Below, piece by piece: positions 1-5,846 of a DNA stretch of 38,565 nucleotides. A program made the position numbers and the translations under genes. Location of the stretch: the NCBI GenBank assembly GCA_015478645.1, contig JADMIL010000028.1:1-38565 (forward strand), written 5' to 3'. The notes beneath the pieces were generated by a model that saw only the letters and a program-made list of their open reading frames with translations, had not been told where the DNA came from and made no database searches. Position 1 is the stretch's first letter. Every line of letters begins with the position of its first letter. Source of the DNA: Candidatus Binataceae bacterium. Its GTDB lineage: Bacteria; Desulfobacterota; Binatia; Binatales; Binataceae.

Positions 1-307
1 ACCCTGGATCTATTCGCTCCGGGCTCAGCTCCGGCCAGTTGCACACGACCAGGTCCTCGCCCGGCGTCGCGATCGGCTGCCGCCAGCACAGCGCGCCGAG
101 CCCGACGCGGAACAACCACTCGCCCCGCTGGCTCGGGGTCATCACCTCCCACGCGGTGATCACCAGGCGGATGCGCGGCGCCGGGACCGGCCGCCCCAGG
201 CTCGCCGAGATCCACCGCTCGCTGCAACCGAGCATCGCCGCGATCGAGCGCTGCCGCAGCCCGATCGCGCGCGCCCGCTGCCGCCAGCTCAGCTGATCGG
301 GAACCAC
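1..307 (-). CDS. HTH protein, left copy, 3' end cut by window edge
   Basis: This is the first copy of the gene described in full at 37657-37980. It starts at GTG 307, inside the end of the upstream 86-aa gene, and runs off the left edge of the window before its stop codon. Only the copy at the right end is complete. Confidence 0.6.
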   Translation of the reverse strand, partial: MVPDQLSWRQRARAIGLRQRSIAAMLGCSERWISASLGRPVPAPRIRLVITAWEVMTPSQRGEWLFRVGLGALCWRQPIATPGEDLVVCNWPELSPERIDPG

Positions 308-549
308 GGGAGCGCGGTCATCCAGGGCATACTGCCACCGCTCTCGGCCGGCGCGGGCTCGACCCTCACCTCGATCCGCGGCGGAGGACATGGCAAGATC
401 AGGCCGCCCGGGCCGGCGCCATAGCACCAGCACTCGGCCATCGGCCGCAGCAGCCGAGCGTGACAGGGGCGCCCGGCCCCGGCCTCGCTGCGCAGCTGGC
501 AGATCCGCAGCCGGATCGCATCGAAATCGTCCACCACCGGCTCAGCCAT
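289..549 (-). CDS. Hypothetical 86-aa protein (left copy)
   Basis: A small protein of unknown function. The ATG at 549 overlaps the stop of the upstream gene by 8 bases (ATGGCTGA), an overlap type used repeatedly in this genome. Its own stop is overlapped by the GTG start of the HTH gene, so the three genes look translationally coupled. The middle has a Cys-x-Cys pair followed by a Gly/Pro-rich stretch, then a Pro-rich acidic tail. No family is recognised. An identical copy lies at 37962-38222 because of the terminal repeat. It lies downstream of the replication initiator in the leftward operon. Confidence 0.6.
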   Translation of the reverse strand: MAEPVVDDFDAIRLRICQLRSEAGAGRPCHARLLRPMAECWCYGAGPGGLILPCPPPRIEVRVEPAPAESGGSMPWMTALPWFPIS

Positions 550-1006
550 CGGCCGCCTCCCGCTCCACCGCCTGCTCGCTCACCGAGACGCCCAGCTCGT
601 CGCGCACCCGCTTGACCGGATCGCCCCGGCGCGGTGCCGCAAACGCCGCCGCGTTCCGCTCGCCCCACGCCGCGATGTTGGCTCTCGCCTCGCGGCACGC
701 CGCCTCGACATAGGCGATTTCCGCAGGCGTCGGCGCCGGCCGGCGTGCCGCTGGCGGCGGCTTGCCGAAGTGTCGCCGCCACATCGCCTCGGCCTGCCCG
801 GCAAGCCGCGCAGCGAACCACAGACGGTCCGGGTCGATCGGGCTGCGATCTTCGAACGCACCAAGCATAACGCGCCGCCATCCGTAATCGTAGGCATGCG
901 CAAACCACCGCTCCTCAGTAGTACGCTCTGCATTCGACTGTTGGAGGAGGAGCGTCCGGTGCCCGATAGCTGGAAATTCCGGCGCCGCCATTGGCAGTAC
1001 GAACAT
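542..1006 (-). CDS. Hypothetical protein downstream of the replication initiator
   Basis: Up to 154 aa, function unknown. The reading frame overlaps the 3' end of the initiator gene by 92 bases if the first ATG (1006) is used. An internal ATG at 868 would give 108 aa without overlap. The segment just before the internal ATG is rich in aromatic residues and looks like real protein, which slightly favours the longer form or a non-ATG start. The body is helical with Trp/Arg-rich stretches and ends in a Glu/Val-rich tail. The stop overlaps the next gene by 8 bases (ATGGCTGA). Position after a lambda O-like initiator suggests a replication accessory role, but there is no motif to prove it. The right-end copy is truncated. 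Confidence 0.6.
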   Translation of the reverse strand: MFVLPMAAPEFPAIGHRTLLLQQSNAERTTEERWFAHAYDYGWRRVMLGAFEDRSPIDPDRLWFAARLAGQAEAMWRRHFGKPPPAARRPAPTPAEIAYVEAACREARANIAAWGERNAAAFAAPRRGDPVKRVRDELGVSVSEQAVEREAADG

Positions 1007-1871
1007 TTACCTCTCCAGGCTGATCGAGCCAGCGGTCCTCGGTGAGCCAGCGGGCCGGGTTGCACCACTGCCGGTCGGCCGGTTTGGTGGCGATGTACCG
1101 GGCGGCGCCCGCCAGCAATGCGGCGGGTGTGGCCCCGCGAGCGATGGCGCGGCGGTAGGCCTGCGCGGCAGCCGGCCTCGCGACCTTGTGCGGCCAGGCG
1201 GCCCACCACTCGGCGAAGCCTGGTGGGCTCAGCGGGGTCGGTGCGTGCTGACCTTCTTCCCCGAGATTGTTTTCAACCTCGCGCGCGCGATTCGAGCGAA
1301 GCGAGATATCTACTCTTCTCTTATCTAAGAGGGGGCGCGTTTCATCGTTGATATCATGGGCGTTTTCGGCCGATGAAACGCTCGATGAAACGCATGAAAC
1401 ACCGACCCTAAATGTTTCATCGTTATCGGGTGCTGACCTAGTTTCGGGGTGCTGCGAGCCGTCGATCGGCAGCATCATCGACAGTTGACGGGGTCGTGCC
1501 CGGTGAGCCCTCACCCGCTCGGTGCTTTTGGCGACAGAGCGCACCGCTGCCTGCGCCGCCGCATAGCCGGCCTTGACCGCGCCGGCGCCTTGATGCTGAG
1601 CCCAATTGCGGAGCGTCGTGCCGACGACGATCGCCTTTTCGATAAAGACATCCCAGATGCGCCGCAGCAGGTCGAGCGGATAGTCGGTGCCAGCGGCGAC
1701 CTCCTCGAGGTCGAACCCGGCGAGCGATCCATCATGCTGCCCGGCGAAATCGAGCGCCCAACTGTAGAGTGCCCACACATGTCCGGCCGGGCAGCCGGCC
1801 TTTGCGGCGACGGCGCGCCACTTCGGGTTAGCTGGTGCGCCATGCTTTAGCTTCAGCCAAAATCCGCTCAT
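915..1871 (-). CDS. Phage replication initiator protein (lambda O-like organisation)
   Basis: 318 aa, probably the origin-binding replication initiator. Residues 1-95 look like the winged-helix N-terminal domain of phage replication proteins, beginning WLKLKHG and including the typical 'asks whether the host works on whole cells' pattern of Trp-rich helices. Residues 100-215 are a low-complexity, Ser/Asp/Arg-rich linker whose DNA contains five copies of a 9-bp repeat (see the origin feature). Residues 218-290 hold the C-terminal module common in phage initiators (WPHKVARP followed by a helix and WLTEDRW). An initiator gene carrying iterons in its linker is the arrangement of lambda O. The start overlaps the stop of the upstream 52-aa gene (ATGA). 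No helicase or helicase loader is recognised nearby, so the host enzyme would have to be recruited. Confidence 0.75.
   Translation of the reverse strand: MSGFWLKLKHGAPANPKWRAVAAKAGCPAGHVWALYSWALDFAGQHDGSLAGFDLEEVAAGTDYPLDLLRRIWDVFIEKAIVVGTTLRNWAQHQGAGAVKAGYAAAQAAVRSVAKSTERVRAHRARPRQLSMMLPIDGSQHPETRSAPDNDETFRVGVSCVSSSVSSAENAHDINDETRPLLDKRRVDISLRSNRAREVENNLGEEGQHAPTPLSPPGFAEWWAAWPHKVARPAAAQAYRRAIARGATPAALLAGAARYIATKPADRQWCNPARWLTEDRWLDQPGEVNVRTANGGAGISSYRAPDAPPPTVECRAYY
1302..1422. other. Candidate replication origin: iterons plus AT-rich tract inside the initiator gene
   Basis: Five copies of GTTTCATCG/CGATGAAAC or a close variant occur: 1339-1347 (one orientation), 1371-1379 and 1383-1391 (opposite orientation), a diverged copy CATGAAAC at 1393-1400, and 1414-1422. 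Beside them, 1302-1330 is a strikingly AT-rich, pyrimidine-biased stretch containing GAGATATCT in an otherwise very GC-rich genome, a plausible unwinding element. Related half-sites CTAGTTTCG occur at 1438-1446 and in the palindrome at 1885-1898. Lambda-type origins combine iterons and an AT-rich region within the O gene, and this matches that layout. Function is inferred. Confidence 0.6.
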
Positions 1872-2026
1872 GGCTCGCCCCCGACGAAACTAGTTTCGAG
1901 AGCGCAGACCGCGGTCATCGTGCTGCGGAAAGCAATCGCCAGCCGAAAACCAAGTTCCCGGCTTAGCCAATAGCCGTTGACCCCGTAAGTCGCATACGCA
2001 CGCTGGCGCGGCGTCAGTTTGCTCAT
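1868..2026 (-). CDS. Small 52-aa protein upstream of the initiator
   Basis: A short gene. ATG 2026 is preceded by a strong ribosome binding site (GGGGAGA, 6 bases away), and its TGA overlaps the ATG of the initiator (ATGA). The product begins MSKLTPRQRAYATYGVNGYW and is basic at the N terminus. The organisation argues for a real, translationally coupled gene. No family is recognised. A perfect 14-bp palindrome sits in its last codons. It could help regulate initiator translation simply through coupling. Confidence 0.65.
   Translation of the reverse strand: MSKLTPRQRAYATYGVNGYWLSRELGFRLAIAFRSTMTAVCALETSFVGGEP
1885..1898. repeat. 14-bp perfect palindrome CGAAACTAGTTTCG
   Basis: A perfect inverted repeat just upstream of the initiator start codon. 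The half-site CTAGTTTCG recurs at 1438-1446, near the iterons, so it may be a binding site for the initiator (autoregulation) or another phage DNA-binding protein. Confidence 0.5.
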
Positions 2027-2062
2027 TTCTGATCTCCCCTTCCCCGAGAGCAGTGCGGCCGG

Positions 2063-2290
2063 CTAGCTCCACCAGCCGGTGATCGTGAACCCAGTGTTGG
2101 CGGTGACCGCGACGATGCGCGGCCCGACATAGAGGCCGGGCGGGACGGCGCCGAGCGCCACGGTTTCGCCGCCGGCGGTAACGACGGTCAGCACCGTGCC
2201 GCTGGCGCCGGCGACGAGCAGCGCCTCGACGGCGGTCGGAAACGTCCCGGTGCCGGCGCCGAGCGAGAAGGCGTGGTTGAAGCTGCGCAT
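2063..2290 (-). CDS. Small beta-rich putative virion protein
   Basis: 75 aa from ATG 2290; the frame is open further upstream, but that region overlaps the 146-aa gene in a poor arginine-rich reading. The sequence is almost entirely beta-strand-like (alternating Val/Thr/Gly) with a PPGLYVGP turn and ends in a Trp pair. The pattern resembles small spike-base or decoration proteins found in alphaproteobacterial phages and gene transfer agents, a weak resemblance only. It starts 5 bases after the stop of the neighbouring 146-aa gene. Its separation from the main structural cluster is odd. Confidence 0.6.
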   Translation of the reverse strand: MRSFNHAFSLGAGTGTFPTAVEALLVAGASGTVLTVVTAGGETVALGAVPPGLYVGPRIVAVTANTGFTITGWWS

Positions 2291-2295
2291 CGCGC

Positions 2296-2736
2296 TCACC
2301 AGCGCCGGGCGGCGAAGGCCTGCCCGGTGGTGCCGCCGTAAAGACTGACCGCACCCGCCGGGTGGTAGCCGTCCGGTGTGACGAAGATCGCGCCGGCGGC
2401 AACCGGGATAGACGCGCCGCCGGCGGTCGCCACCCCGACATCGCACACATAGAGCGGGTGCGTGAGGTCGAGATTGGCGACGAGATAGCCGTTGGTCGGG
2501 ACGGCCCCGCCGAACAGTGTCTGCGCGCTGCCGCCGGCCGTGATCGTGCCCGAGCCGTCCGATGCGGGCGCCGCGGCGGCGTTGATCACCGGCATCGGCG
2601 CACTCGAGCTGACCGGCGTGGCGACCCCGCCGACGAGCGCCGCCTCGACATGCTCCGGCACCAAATTGGACTGCGCGTCGCTCTGTGTGGCGATCGTCTG
2701 CACGGCGGAATTGGCGTCCTTGATTAGCAGGGCCAT
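2296..2736 (-). CDS. Putative phage virion (head-fibre-like) protein
   Basis: 146 aa. The first 60 residues are helical to irregular, and the rest is a beta-sandwich-like region ending TTGQAFAARRW. That last pattern (Thr-Pro-x-Gly-Tyr, then Val-Ser-x-Tyr-Gly, then Thr-Gly-Gln-x-Phe and a terminal Trp) is one I associate with small phage structural proteins. The ribosome binding site is strong (GAGGAG, 5 bases before ATG 2736). An intrinsic terminator lies directly upstream, so this gene needs read-through or its own promoter; none was evident. The neighbouring exported 134-aa protein shares the C-terminal pattern. Confidence 0.6.
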   Translation of the reverse strand: MALLIKDANSAVQTIATQSDAQSNLVPEHVEAALVGGVATPVSSSAPMPVINAAAAPASDGSGTITAGGSAQTLFGGAVPTNGYLVANLDLTHPLYVCDVGVATAGGASIPVAAGAIFVTPDGYHPAGAVSLYGGTTGQAFAARRW

Positions 2737-2751
2737 ACGCTCTCCTCAGAG

Positions 2752-2786
2752 AAAAAAGAGGCCGGGAGGGAGCGTCCCGCCCGGCC
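2752..2786 (-). terminator. Intrinsic terminator after the exported-protein cassette
   Basis: On the minus strand a GC hairpin (GGCCGGG at 2786-2780 pairing with CCCGGCC at 2766-2760, plus an inner GGGA/TCCC pairing) is followed within two bases by six T (2757-2752). It ends leftward transcription just after the 134-aa exported protein gene and before the ribosome binding site of the 146-aa gene. Confidence 0.75.
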
Positions 2787-2794
2787 GCGTTAAC

Positions 2795-3199
2795 CTAAAA
2801 GCTGCGGGCTTCGACCCAGACGGAGGCCTGGCCGGTGCAATAGACCGAGACGCCGCCGATCGGGATGTAGCCTGGCGGCGTGGTGTAGGCGACGTTGGCT
2901 CCGGTCACCGGATCATGGCCGAACGGGAAGCCATGATTTGGGCCGGCATTGCCCATCGCCGCGTAGTCGTCCTCGGCCCAGCATTGATTGAGCCCGTTTT
3001 GTGCGGCCGGAACGGCGAGCGTGAAGCCGTGCTGCGGTTTGAAGTTCCAGGTGATGACGGTCGGAACATTGGCGGTCACGTACTCCGACCAGTCGCAGAC
3101 GTAGACGTAGCCGGGGGTGCACGGCACGGCATAGGCCGCGCCGGCGAACGCGGTGGCCGAGAGGCCAAAGAGGGCGGCCGAAAGCAACAAGCGTTTCAT
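2795..3199 (-). CDS. Exported 134-aa protein with Sec signal peptide
   Basis: Begins with a textbook signal peptide (MKRLLLSAALFG, then a small-residue stretch ending AYA before VPC), predicting cleavage near residue 24 and export to the periplasm or beyond. The frame is open for 62 more codons upstream, but only ATG 3199 gives the signal peptide, and it has AAGG 9 bases upstream. The mature part has four cysteines (an even number, compatible with two disulfides) and is rich in aromatics. Its C terminus (TPPGYIPIG, VSVY, TGQA, ending RSF) follows the same pattern as the end of the adjacent 146-aa virion-like protein. Function unknown. Together with the PEP-CTERM gene upstream and the terminator downstream it looks like a lysogenic-conversion cassette. 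Confidence 0.7.
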   Translation of the reverse strand: MKRLLLSAALFGLSATAFAGAAYAVPCTPGYVYVCDWSEYVTANVPTVITWNFKPQHGFTLAVPAAQNGLNQCWAEDDYAAMGNAGPNHGFPFGHDPVTGANVAYTTPPGYIPIGGVSVYCTGQASVWVEARSF

Positions 3200-3403
3200 C
3201 GTGGGTAACCTTGCCAGGAAGGGGCGGATCGGGAATGTGCGGCGCGCTTGCCCCGGCGGCGCGCCGAACCTGATTGAAAGCGAGAGCGTCGGCGGCATAG
3301 GCTCGGGCGTTCCTTGCCAGGAACCGCCCGTCCCGGAGAGGCGTAAAAGCTCCGGGAGCCGGCGGCGGCCGGAAATGCGCGCCAAGCCCGGCCGCCGTCG
3401 CGC

Positions 3404-4048
3404 TCATGCGGCGAGCGCGCCCGCCGGTCTGCGCAGCCACCAGGCAAGCCCGAGGAGCGACACGCCGAGTAGCGCCAGCGTGCTTGGTTCGGGCACGGCC
3501 GCCCGGCGGCCCACGATCTCGCCCGAGGAGATCACCGCCGTCTCGCTGCCGGTGGTGTGCGACAGCGCCGACAGAAAGACCCCGCGCGACAGGTTTTCGA
3601 GGGCGATGTCGATCGCCGCGGCAGCGCCGGCGAAGGTCGAGAGGAACGTGGCGTCGCCGCTGCGGGCGCTGATCGTCAGCGTGCCGATCAGATCGGGGTT
3701 CGGCGAATCGTCCTTGAGCAGCGACCAGCCGACCGTGCCGGCGAGGCTGTCGCCATCGACGCCATGATAGGCGAGCGCCTGGCTGCCATGGATCGCAAAG
3801 TTGCCGCCGGAGATCGTTCCGCTGGTGAGCCAGGCGAGCGGCCCCAGCGTGTAGCCGCCGAGGTCGGAACCAAAGAGCGCGGTTCCGTGCGCGGCTGCGC
3901 CGGCGACGTTCAGCGCGCCGCCCCCGGTGCCGGAAAAGCTGTAGTAGCCGGCGGCGCTGTTGGCGATGGTGATTTGCGCGGCGTGCGCGGCGCCGGCGGC
4001 GAGGCCAATGGCGCAACCGAGCGCCAGGGCTGGAATCCTTGTCTTCAT
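3404..4048 (-). CDS. PEP-CTERM surface-sorted protein encoded by the phage
   Basis: 214 aa from ATG 4048, which has AAGGAGA 11 bases upstream and starts a clear signal peptide (MKTRIPALALGCAIGL, cleavage after AHA near residue 24). The body (25-180) is Gly/Ala/Ser-rich and beta-like. Residues 185-214 form a complete PEP-CTERM tail: VPEPSTLALLG, a hydrophobic segment ending in two Trp, then an Arg-Arg cluster. In bacteria, exosortase recognises this tail, removes it and sends the protein to the cell surface or extracellular matrix. No exosortase is present here, so the host would have to supply it. The gene lies between rusA and the replication genes, in the early leftward operon close to the immunity region, and is followed by the 134-aa exported protein and a terminator. 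Expression in the lysogen or early infection is inferred. Confidence 0.8.
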   Translation of the reverse strand: MKTRIPALALGCAIGLAAGAAHAAQITIANSAAGYYSFSGTGGGALNVAGAAAHGTALFGSDLGGYTLGPLAWLTSGTISGGNFAIHGSQALAYHGVDGDSLAGTVGWSLLKDDSPNPDLIGTLTISARSGDATFLSTFAGAAAAIDIALENLSRGVFLSALSHTTGSETAVISSGEIVGRRAAVPEPSTLALLGVSLLGLAWWLRRPAGALAA

Positions 4049-4115
4049 GGCCAGGTCGTCTCCTTGCCAGGGGTGTGCCGCGGAACCGCCGCGGCGCGGA
4101 TCTGGGCTGTCGCGC

Positions 4116-4580
4116 TCACTGCGCGGCATCGGCGAACAGAGTGGCGAGATCGCTGGCCCGGTGCGGCCACACGCTGATCCGCAGCAGCGGCTTGTCGCTG
4201 TAGCGCTTGATGACCTGGCCCTCGACGATCTGCTTGTCGTCGGCCCAGAGCATCCCGTTGCACGCGTCGCAGATTTTGCCGAGGTTGTCCCAATCGGGCT
4301 TGACGGTCGGCGCGACCATGCCGAGCAGCGCCTCGCGCCGTTTTTTGCCAGAGAAGGAAGTCGGGATCGGGAAATCCGCCTCGATCAGGACGCGAAGCGC
4401 GCAGGTAAAGAGCGGGCGGCCGTCCATCGCCTTTTGCGCGGCGAGCCGTAAATTTCCCTCGTACTGCGCGGTCTTCTCGTCGGGGTGGGTGACGAAGTAA
4501 CCATTCGGCAGGCGGTCGCGACGCACCGCGCCCTTGCCTCGGGGATGCCCGATCATCTCGACGACAAGCGGCCAGGTCAT
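4116..4580 (-). CDS. rusA: RusA-family Holliday junction resolvase
   Basis: 154 aa from ATG 4580, which overlaps the upstream stop (ATGA). The frame is open further upstream, but that would read through a neighbouring gene. The C-terminal half has the RusA signature: KPDWDNLGK at 94-102, then D105, and WADDKQ at 112-117, holding the acidic metal-binding residues. RusA proteins are dimeric nucleases that cut four-way junctions. Here it probably resolves recombination or replication intermediates before packaging. Expected length for the family is about 120-150 aa. Confidence 0.85.
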   Translation of the reverse strand: MTWPLVVEMIGHPRGKGAVRRDRLPNGYFVTHPDEKTAQYEGNLRLAAQKAMDGRPLFTCALRVLIEADFPIPTSFSGKKRREALLGMVAPTVKPDWDNLGKICDACNGMLWADDKQIVEGQVIKRYSDKPLLRISVWPHRASDLATLFADAAQ

Positions 4581-4813
4581 GCCGCGGCACCTGCGCAGCG
4601 CGAGCACAGGCCCGGCGCTACCCAGTGACAGCCGCCCGCGCAGGTGCGCTCGTCGGTGCAGCCGCAGATGCGGCATTGCCGGTCATCGACCGCCGCCCGC
4701 TCTGGGGTCGGTTTGCGCGGGGCGAAGAGATCGGCCGCCGCGCGCAGCTGTTGCGCCGTGGGCCGCGTCTTCTTCCAGCGATTCGTTCCGCGCAGGAAGC
4801 CGAGCGACCTCAT
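4577..4813 (-). CDS. Small zinc-finger-like protein
   Basis: 78 aa. The C-terminal 40 residues contain CRICGC, then C, then GC, and CSRC: six or more cysteines arranged like a small zinc-binding module seen in many phage proteins. The N-terminal half is basic, with an LRAAADLF helix. Start and stop both overlap neighbours by four bases (ATGA), placing it in one translational unit with the gapR-like and rusA genes. The role is unknown; DNA or protein binding is likely. Confidence 0.7.
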   Translation of the reverse strand: MRSLGFLRGTNRWKKTRPTAQQLRAAADLFAPRKPTPERAAVDDRQCRICGCTDERTCAGGCHWVAPGLCSRCAGAAA

Positions 4814-5262
4814 TGGACCAGCTCCTCGGTCTTGCGCGGCCGGCCGCGGCGCTTCGGCGCATCGGGCTCGGCGCTCAGCGGGGCGGCCTCGCTATGTTGT
4901 CCGCGCCGCTCTGACACCAGCTGGCCGAGCCGGTAGCCCGGTTCGACCGGTTCCTCGCGCCGGGGTTTCGGCGTCTTTGGCTGATGGTCGAACAGGTCGC
5001 CCTGATCCCACACGCCGAGCTCGTCGCAATAGGCGGCAAGCGCGCTCAGGAAGTCGTTGCGCTTGTCGTCTTCCATGTTCCTGAGCTTCAGCGCCATCTT
5101 CAGCGCGGCGCGGTTGAAGCCGTAATCCTCGGCCTCCTGATAGAGGTTTCCGAGGTCGCTGCGGGCTAGATCGGCGAGCGCCTTCTTGCTATCGATGCGC
5201 CGCACCAAGCCCTTGAGCTTGCTGATATTGATCCGCGCGCCGTCGCTACTATCTTCCGCCAT
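4810..5262 (-). CDS. GapR/DUF2312-like DNA-binding protein with C-terminal AT-hook
   Basis: 150 aa. Residues 12-85 resemble GapR (DUF2312): a long helix followed by YQEAEDYGFN, a KLRNMEDDKR helix and a short third helix. GapR is an alphaproteobacterial tetrameric protein that clamps overtwisted, AT-rich DNA ahead of replication forks. The tail (100-150) is Pro/Glu-rich and contains an AT-hook, KRRGRPRK at 137-144, which is not part of chromosomal GapR. The ribosome binding site GGGGAG lies 7 bases upstream. It is the first gene after a structured leader downstream of cro and starts the replication operon. Binding at the AT-rich origin tract is an attractive inference. Family resemblance is by eye. 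Confidence 0.65.
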   Translation of the reverse strand: MAEDSSDGARINISKLKGLVRRIDSKKALADLARSDLGNLYQEAEDYGFNRAALKMALKLRNMEDDKRNDFLSALAAYCDELGVWDQGDLFDHQPKTPKPRREEPVEPGYRLGQLVSERRGQHSEAAPLSAEPDAPKRRGRPRKTEELVQ

Positions 5263-5321
5263 GACGGAACTCCCCTTCCGTTGTTGACCGCCCGGTTACC
5301 CCGCCGGGCGACTTTCGGGTC

Positions 5322-5364
5322 CCGGCCCGGAGCGTGATCCCCCGACTGGTCCGCTCCGGGCCGG
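5322..5364 (-). other. 13-bp-stem hairpin in the leader of the early left operon
   Basis: A perfect inverted repeat, 5322-5334 against 5352-5364 (core GGCCCGGAGCG), with a 17-base loop. It lies in the 279-base gap between cro and the gapR-like gene. A second, 7-bp hairpin (CGCCCGG/CCGGGCG) sits at 5288-5309. Neither is followed by a T run, so simple termination is unlikely. An RNA that modifies polymerase or controls translation is possible, as for the put RNAs of HK022. The gap holds no convincing gene. Confidence 0.4.
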
Positions 5365-5541
5365 CCCGCGCCGCACGCCGGGGGGCGGTGGCGCATCTCG
5401 GTCCATGTCGCCGATTCGTTCTCTGCTGCCGGTCTGGGCCGGTCCAGCGAGCCGCTAAGCTGCAACCCACGATGGGCGTAAGGATTGCGCTCAGGCGCAG
5501 TGCGTGTGCGCATGCTATGGCGCGGGGATGCAGAAGCACGT

Positions 5542-5751
5542 TCACGCCCTGCGCGCGTCGTCAGCCGCTCGCAGGAAATCGTCCGGCGTCACTTCGCCAG
5601 CGGTCGCCTCTTTAATTCGGGCGGCAACGTCGCGGCCGGGCCAAGTGCGCCCCTCGCAAAGGTCCGTTAGATGCGAGGGGGAGATCCCCACGCGCCCAGC
5701 GAACACGAAACGTTTGGTGCGCTCCCGGCGGAGCCAATCGGCAAGCTGCAT
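5542..5751 (-). CDS. Cro-like HTH regulator
   Basis: 69 aa, mostly one helix-turn-helix domain: helix at residues 3-13, FAGRVGISPSHLTDLCEGR at 17-35 as the recognition unit, and a closing helix. It is divergent from the CI-like repressor across a 95-base operator region, the standard position for Cro. Its promoter's -10 box ends only six bases before the ATG, and there is no ribosome binding site, so the mRNA is probably leaderless. It would repress the repressor gene or early promoters during lytic growth. Confidence 0.75.
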   Translation of the reverse strand: MQLADWLRRERTKRFVFAGRVGISPSHLTDLCEGRTWPGRDVAARIKEATAGEVTPDDFLRAADDARRA

Positions 5752-5779
5752 TGGACGAATATCGGTGACACCGAATATT
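5751..5779 (+). promoter_or_regulatory. Rightward promoter for the repressor gene
   Basis: TTGGAC (5751-5756) and AATATT (5774-5779), 17 bases apart, back to back with the leftward promoter on the same DNA. It is weaker than the leftward one by consensus. Transcription would begin near 5786, upstream of the repressor start. Confidence 0.45.
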
Positions 5780-5782
5780 CGG
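5756..5782. promoter_or_regulatory. Operator palindromes between cro and repressor
   Basis: Two overlapping inverted repeats: TCGGTG-A-CACCGA at 5762-5774 and CCGAATATTCGG at 5771-5782, with a related half-site CGAATATCGG at 5756-5765 and TTTCGGT near 5796. They cover both divergent promoters, so binding of either regulator would decide between them. Confidence 0.65.
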
Positions 5783-5786
5783 TCAA
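5758..5786 (-). promoter_or_regulatory. Leftward early promoter (cro operon)
   Basis: On the minus strand TTGACC (5786-5781) and GATATT (5763-5758) are separated by 17 bases, a good sigma70-type match. The predicted start of transcription falls at or next to the A of the cro ATG (5751), implying a leaderless message. The operator palindromes lie inside the spacer and -35 box. Confidence 0.6.
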
Positions 5787-5846
5787 GATGTAATTTTTCG
5801 GTCCCCGCGAATGGCGTCCGCTGGCCTGCCGAGGCAGGCTTCGGCG

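Larger units (their letters stand above)
1..892. repeat. Left copy of the 892-bp direct terminal repeat
   Basis: These bases are identical to 37674-38565. Both boundaries fall inside genes (the small HTH gene and the 154-aa gene) and neither is near the terminase genes. This is what an assembler leaves at the ends of a circular or circularly permuted genome. A true direct terminal repeat of the virion DNA is possible but not needed to explain it. Confidence 0.95.

Noticed and set aside
39-296. Plus-strand frame of 85 codons at the left end (also 37712-37969)
   Set aside because: It is antisense to the HTH gene, very Arg/Ser/Pro-rich, and lacks a ribosome binding site.
1302-1446. CRISPR-like array
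   Set aside because: Repeats are only 9 bp, unevenly spaced and in both orientations, inside a coding gene; iterons fit better.
4078-4094. Hairpin between rusA and the PEP-CTERM gene as terminator or attenuator
   Set aside because: The stem is a six-base palindrome (CCGCGG) repeated by chance in GC-rich DNA, with no T run.
5166-5513. Extra gene in the leader between cro and the gapR-like gene
   Set aside because: The frame runs into the gapR-like gene, is Arg/Pro-rich and has no ribosome binding site; the hairpins explain the region better.
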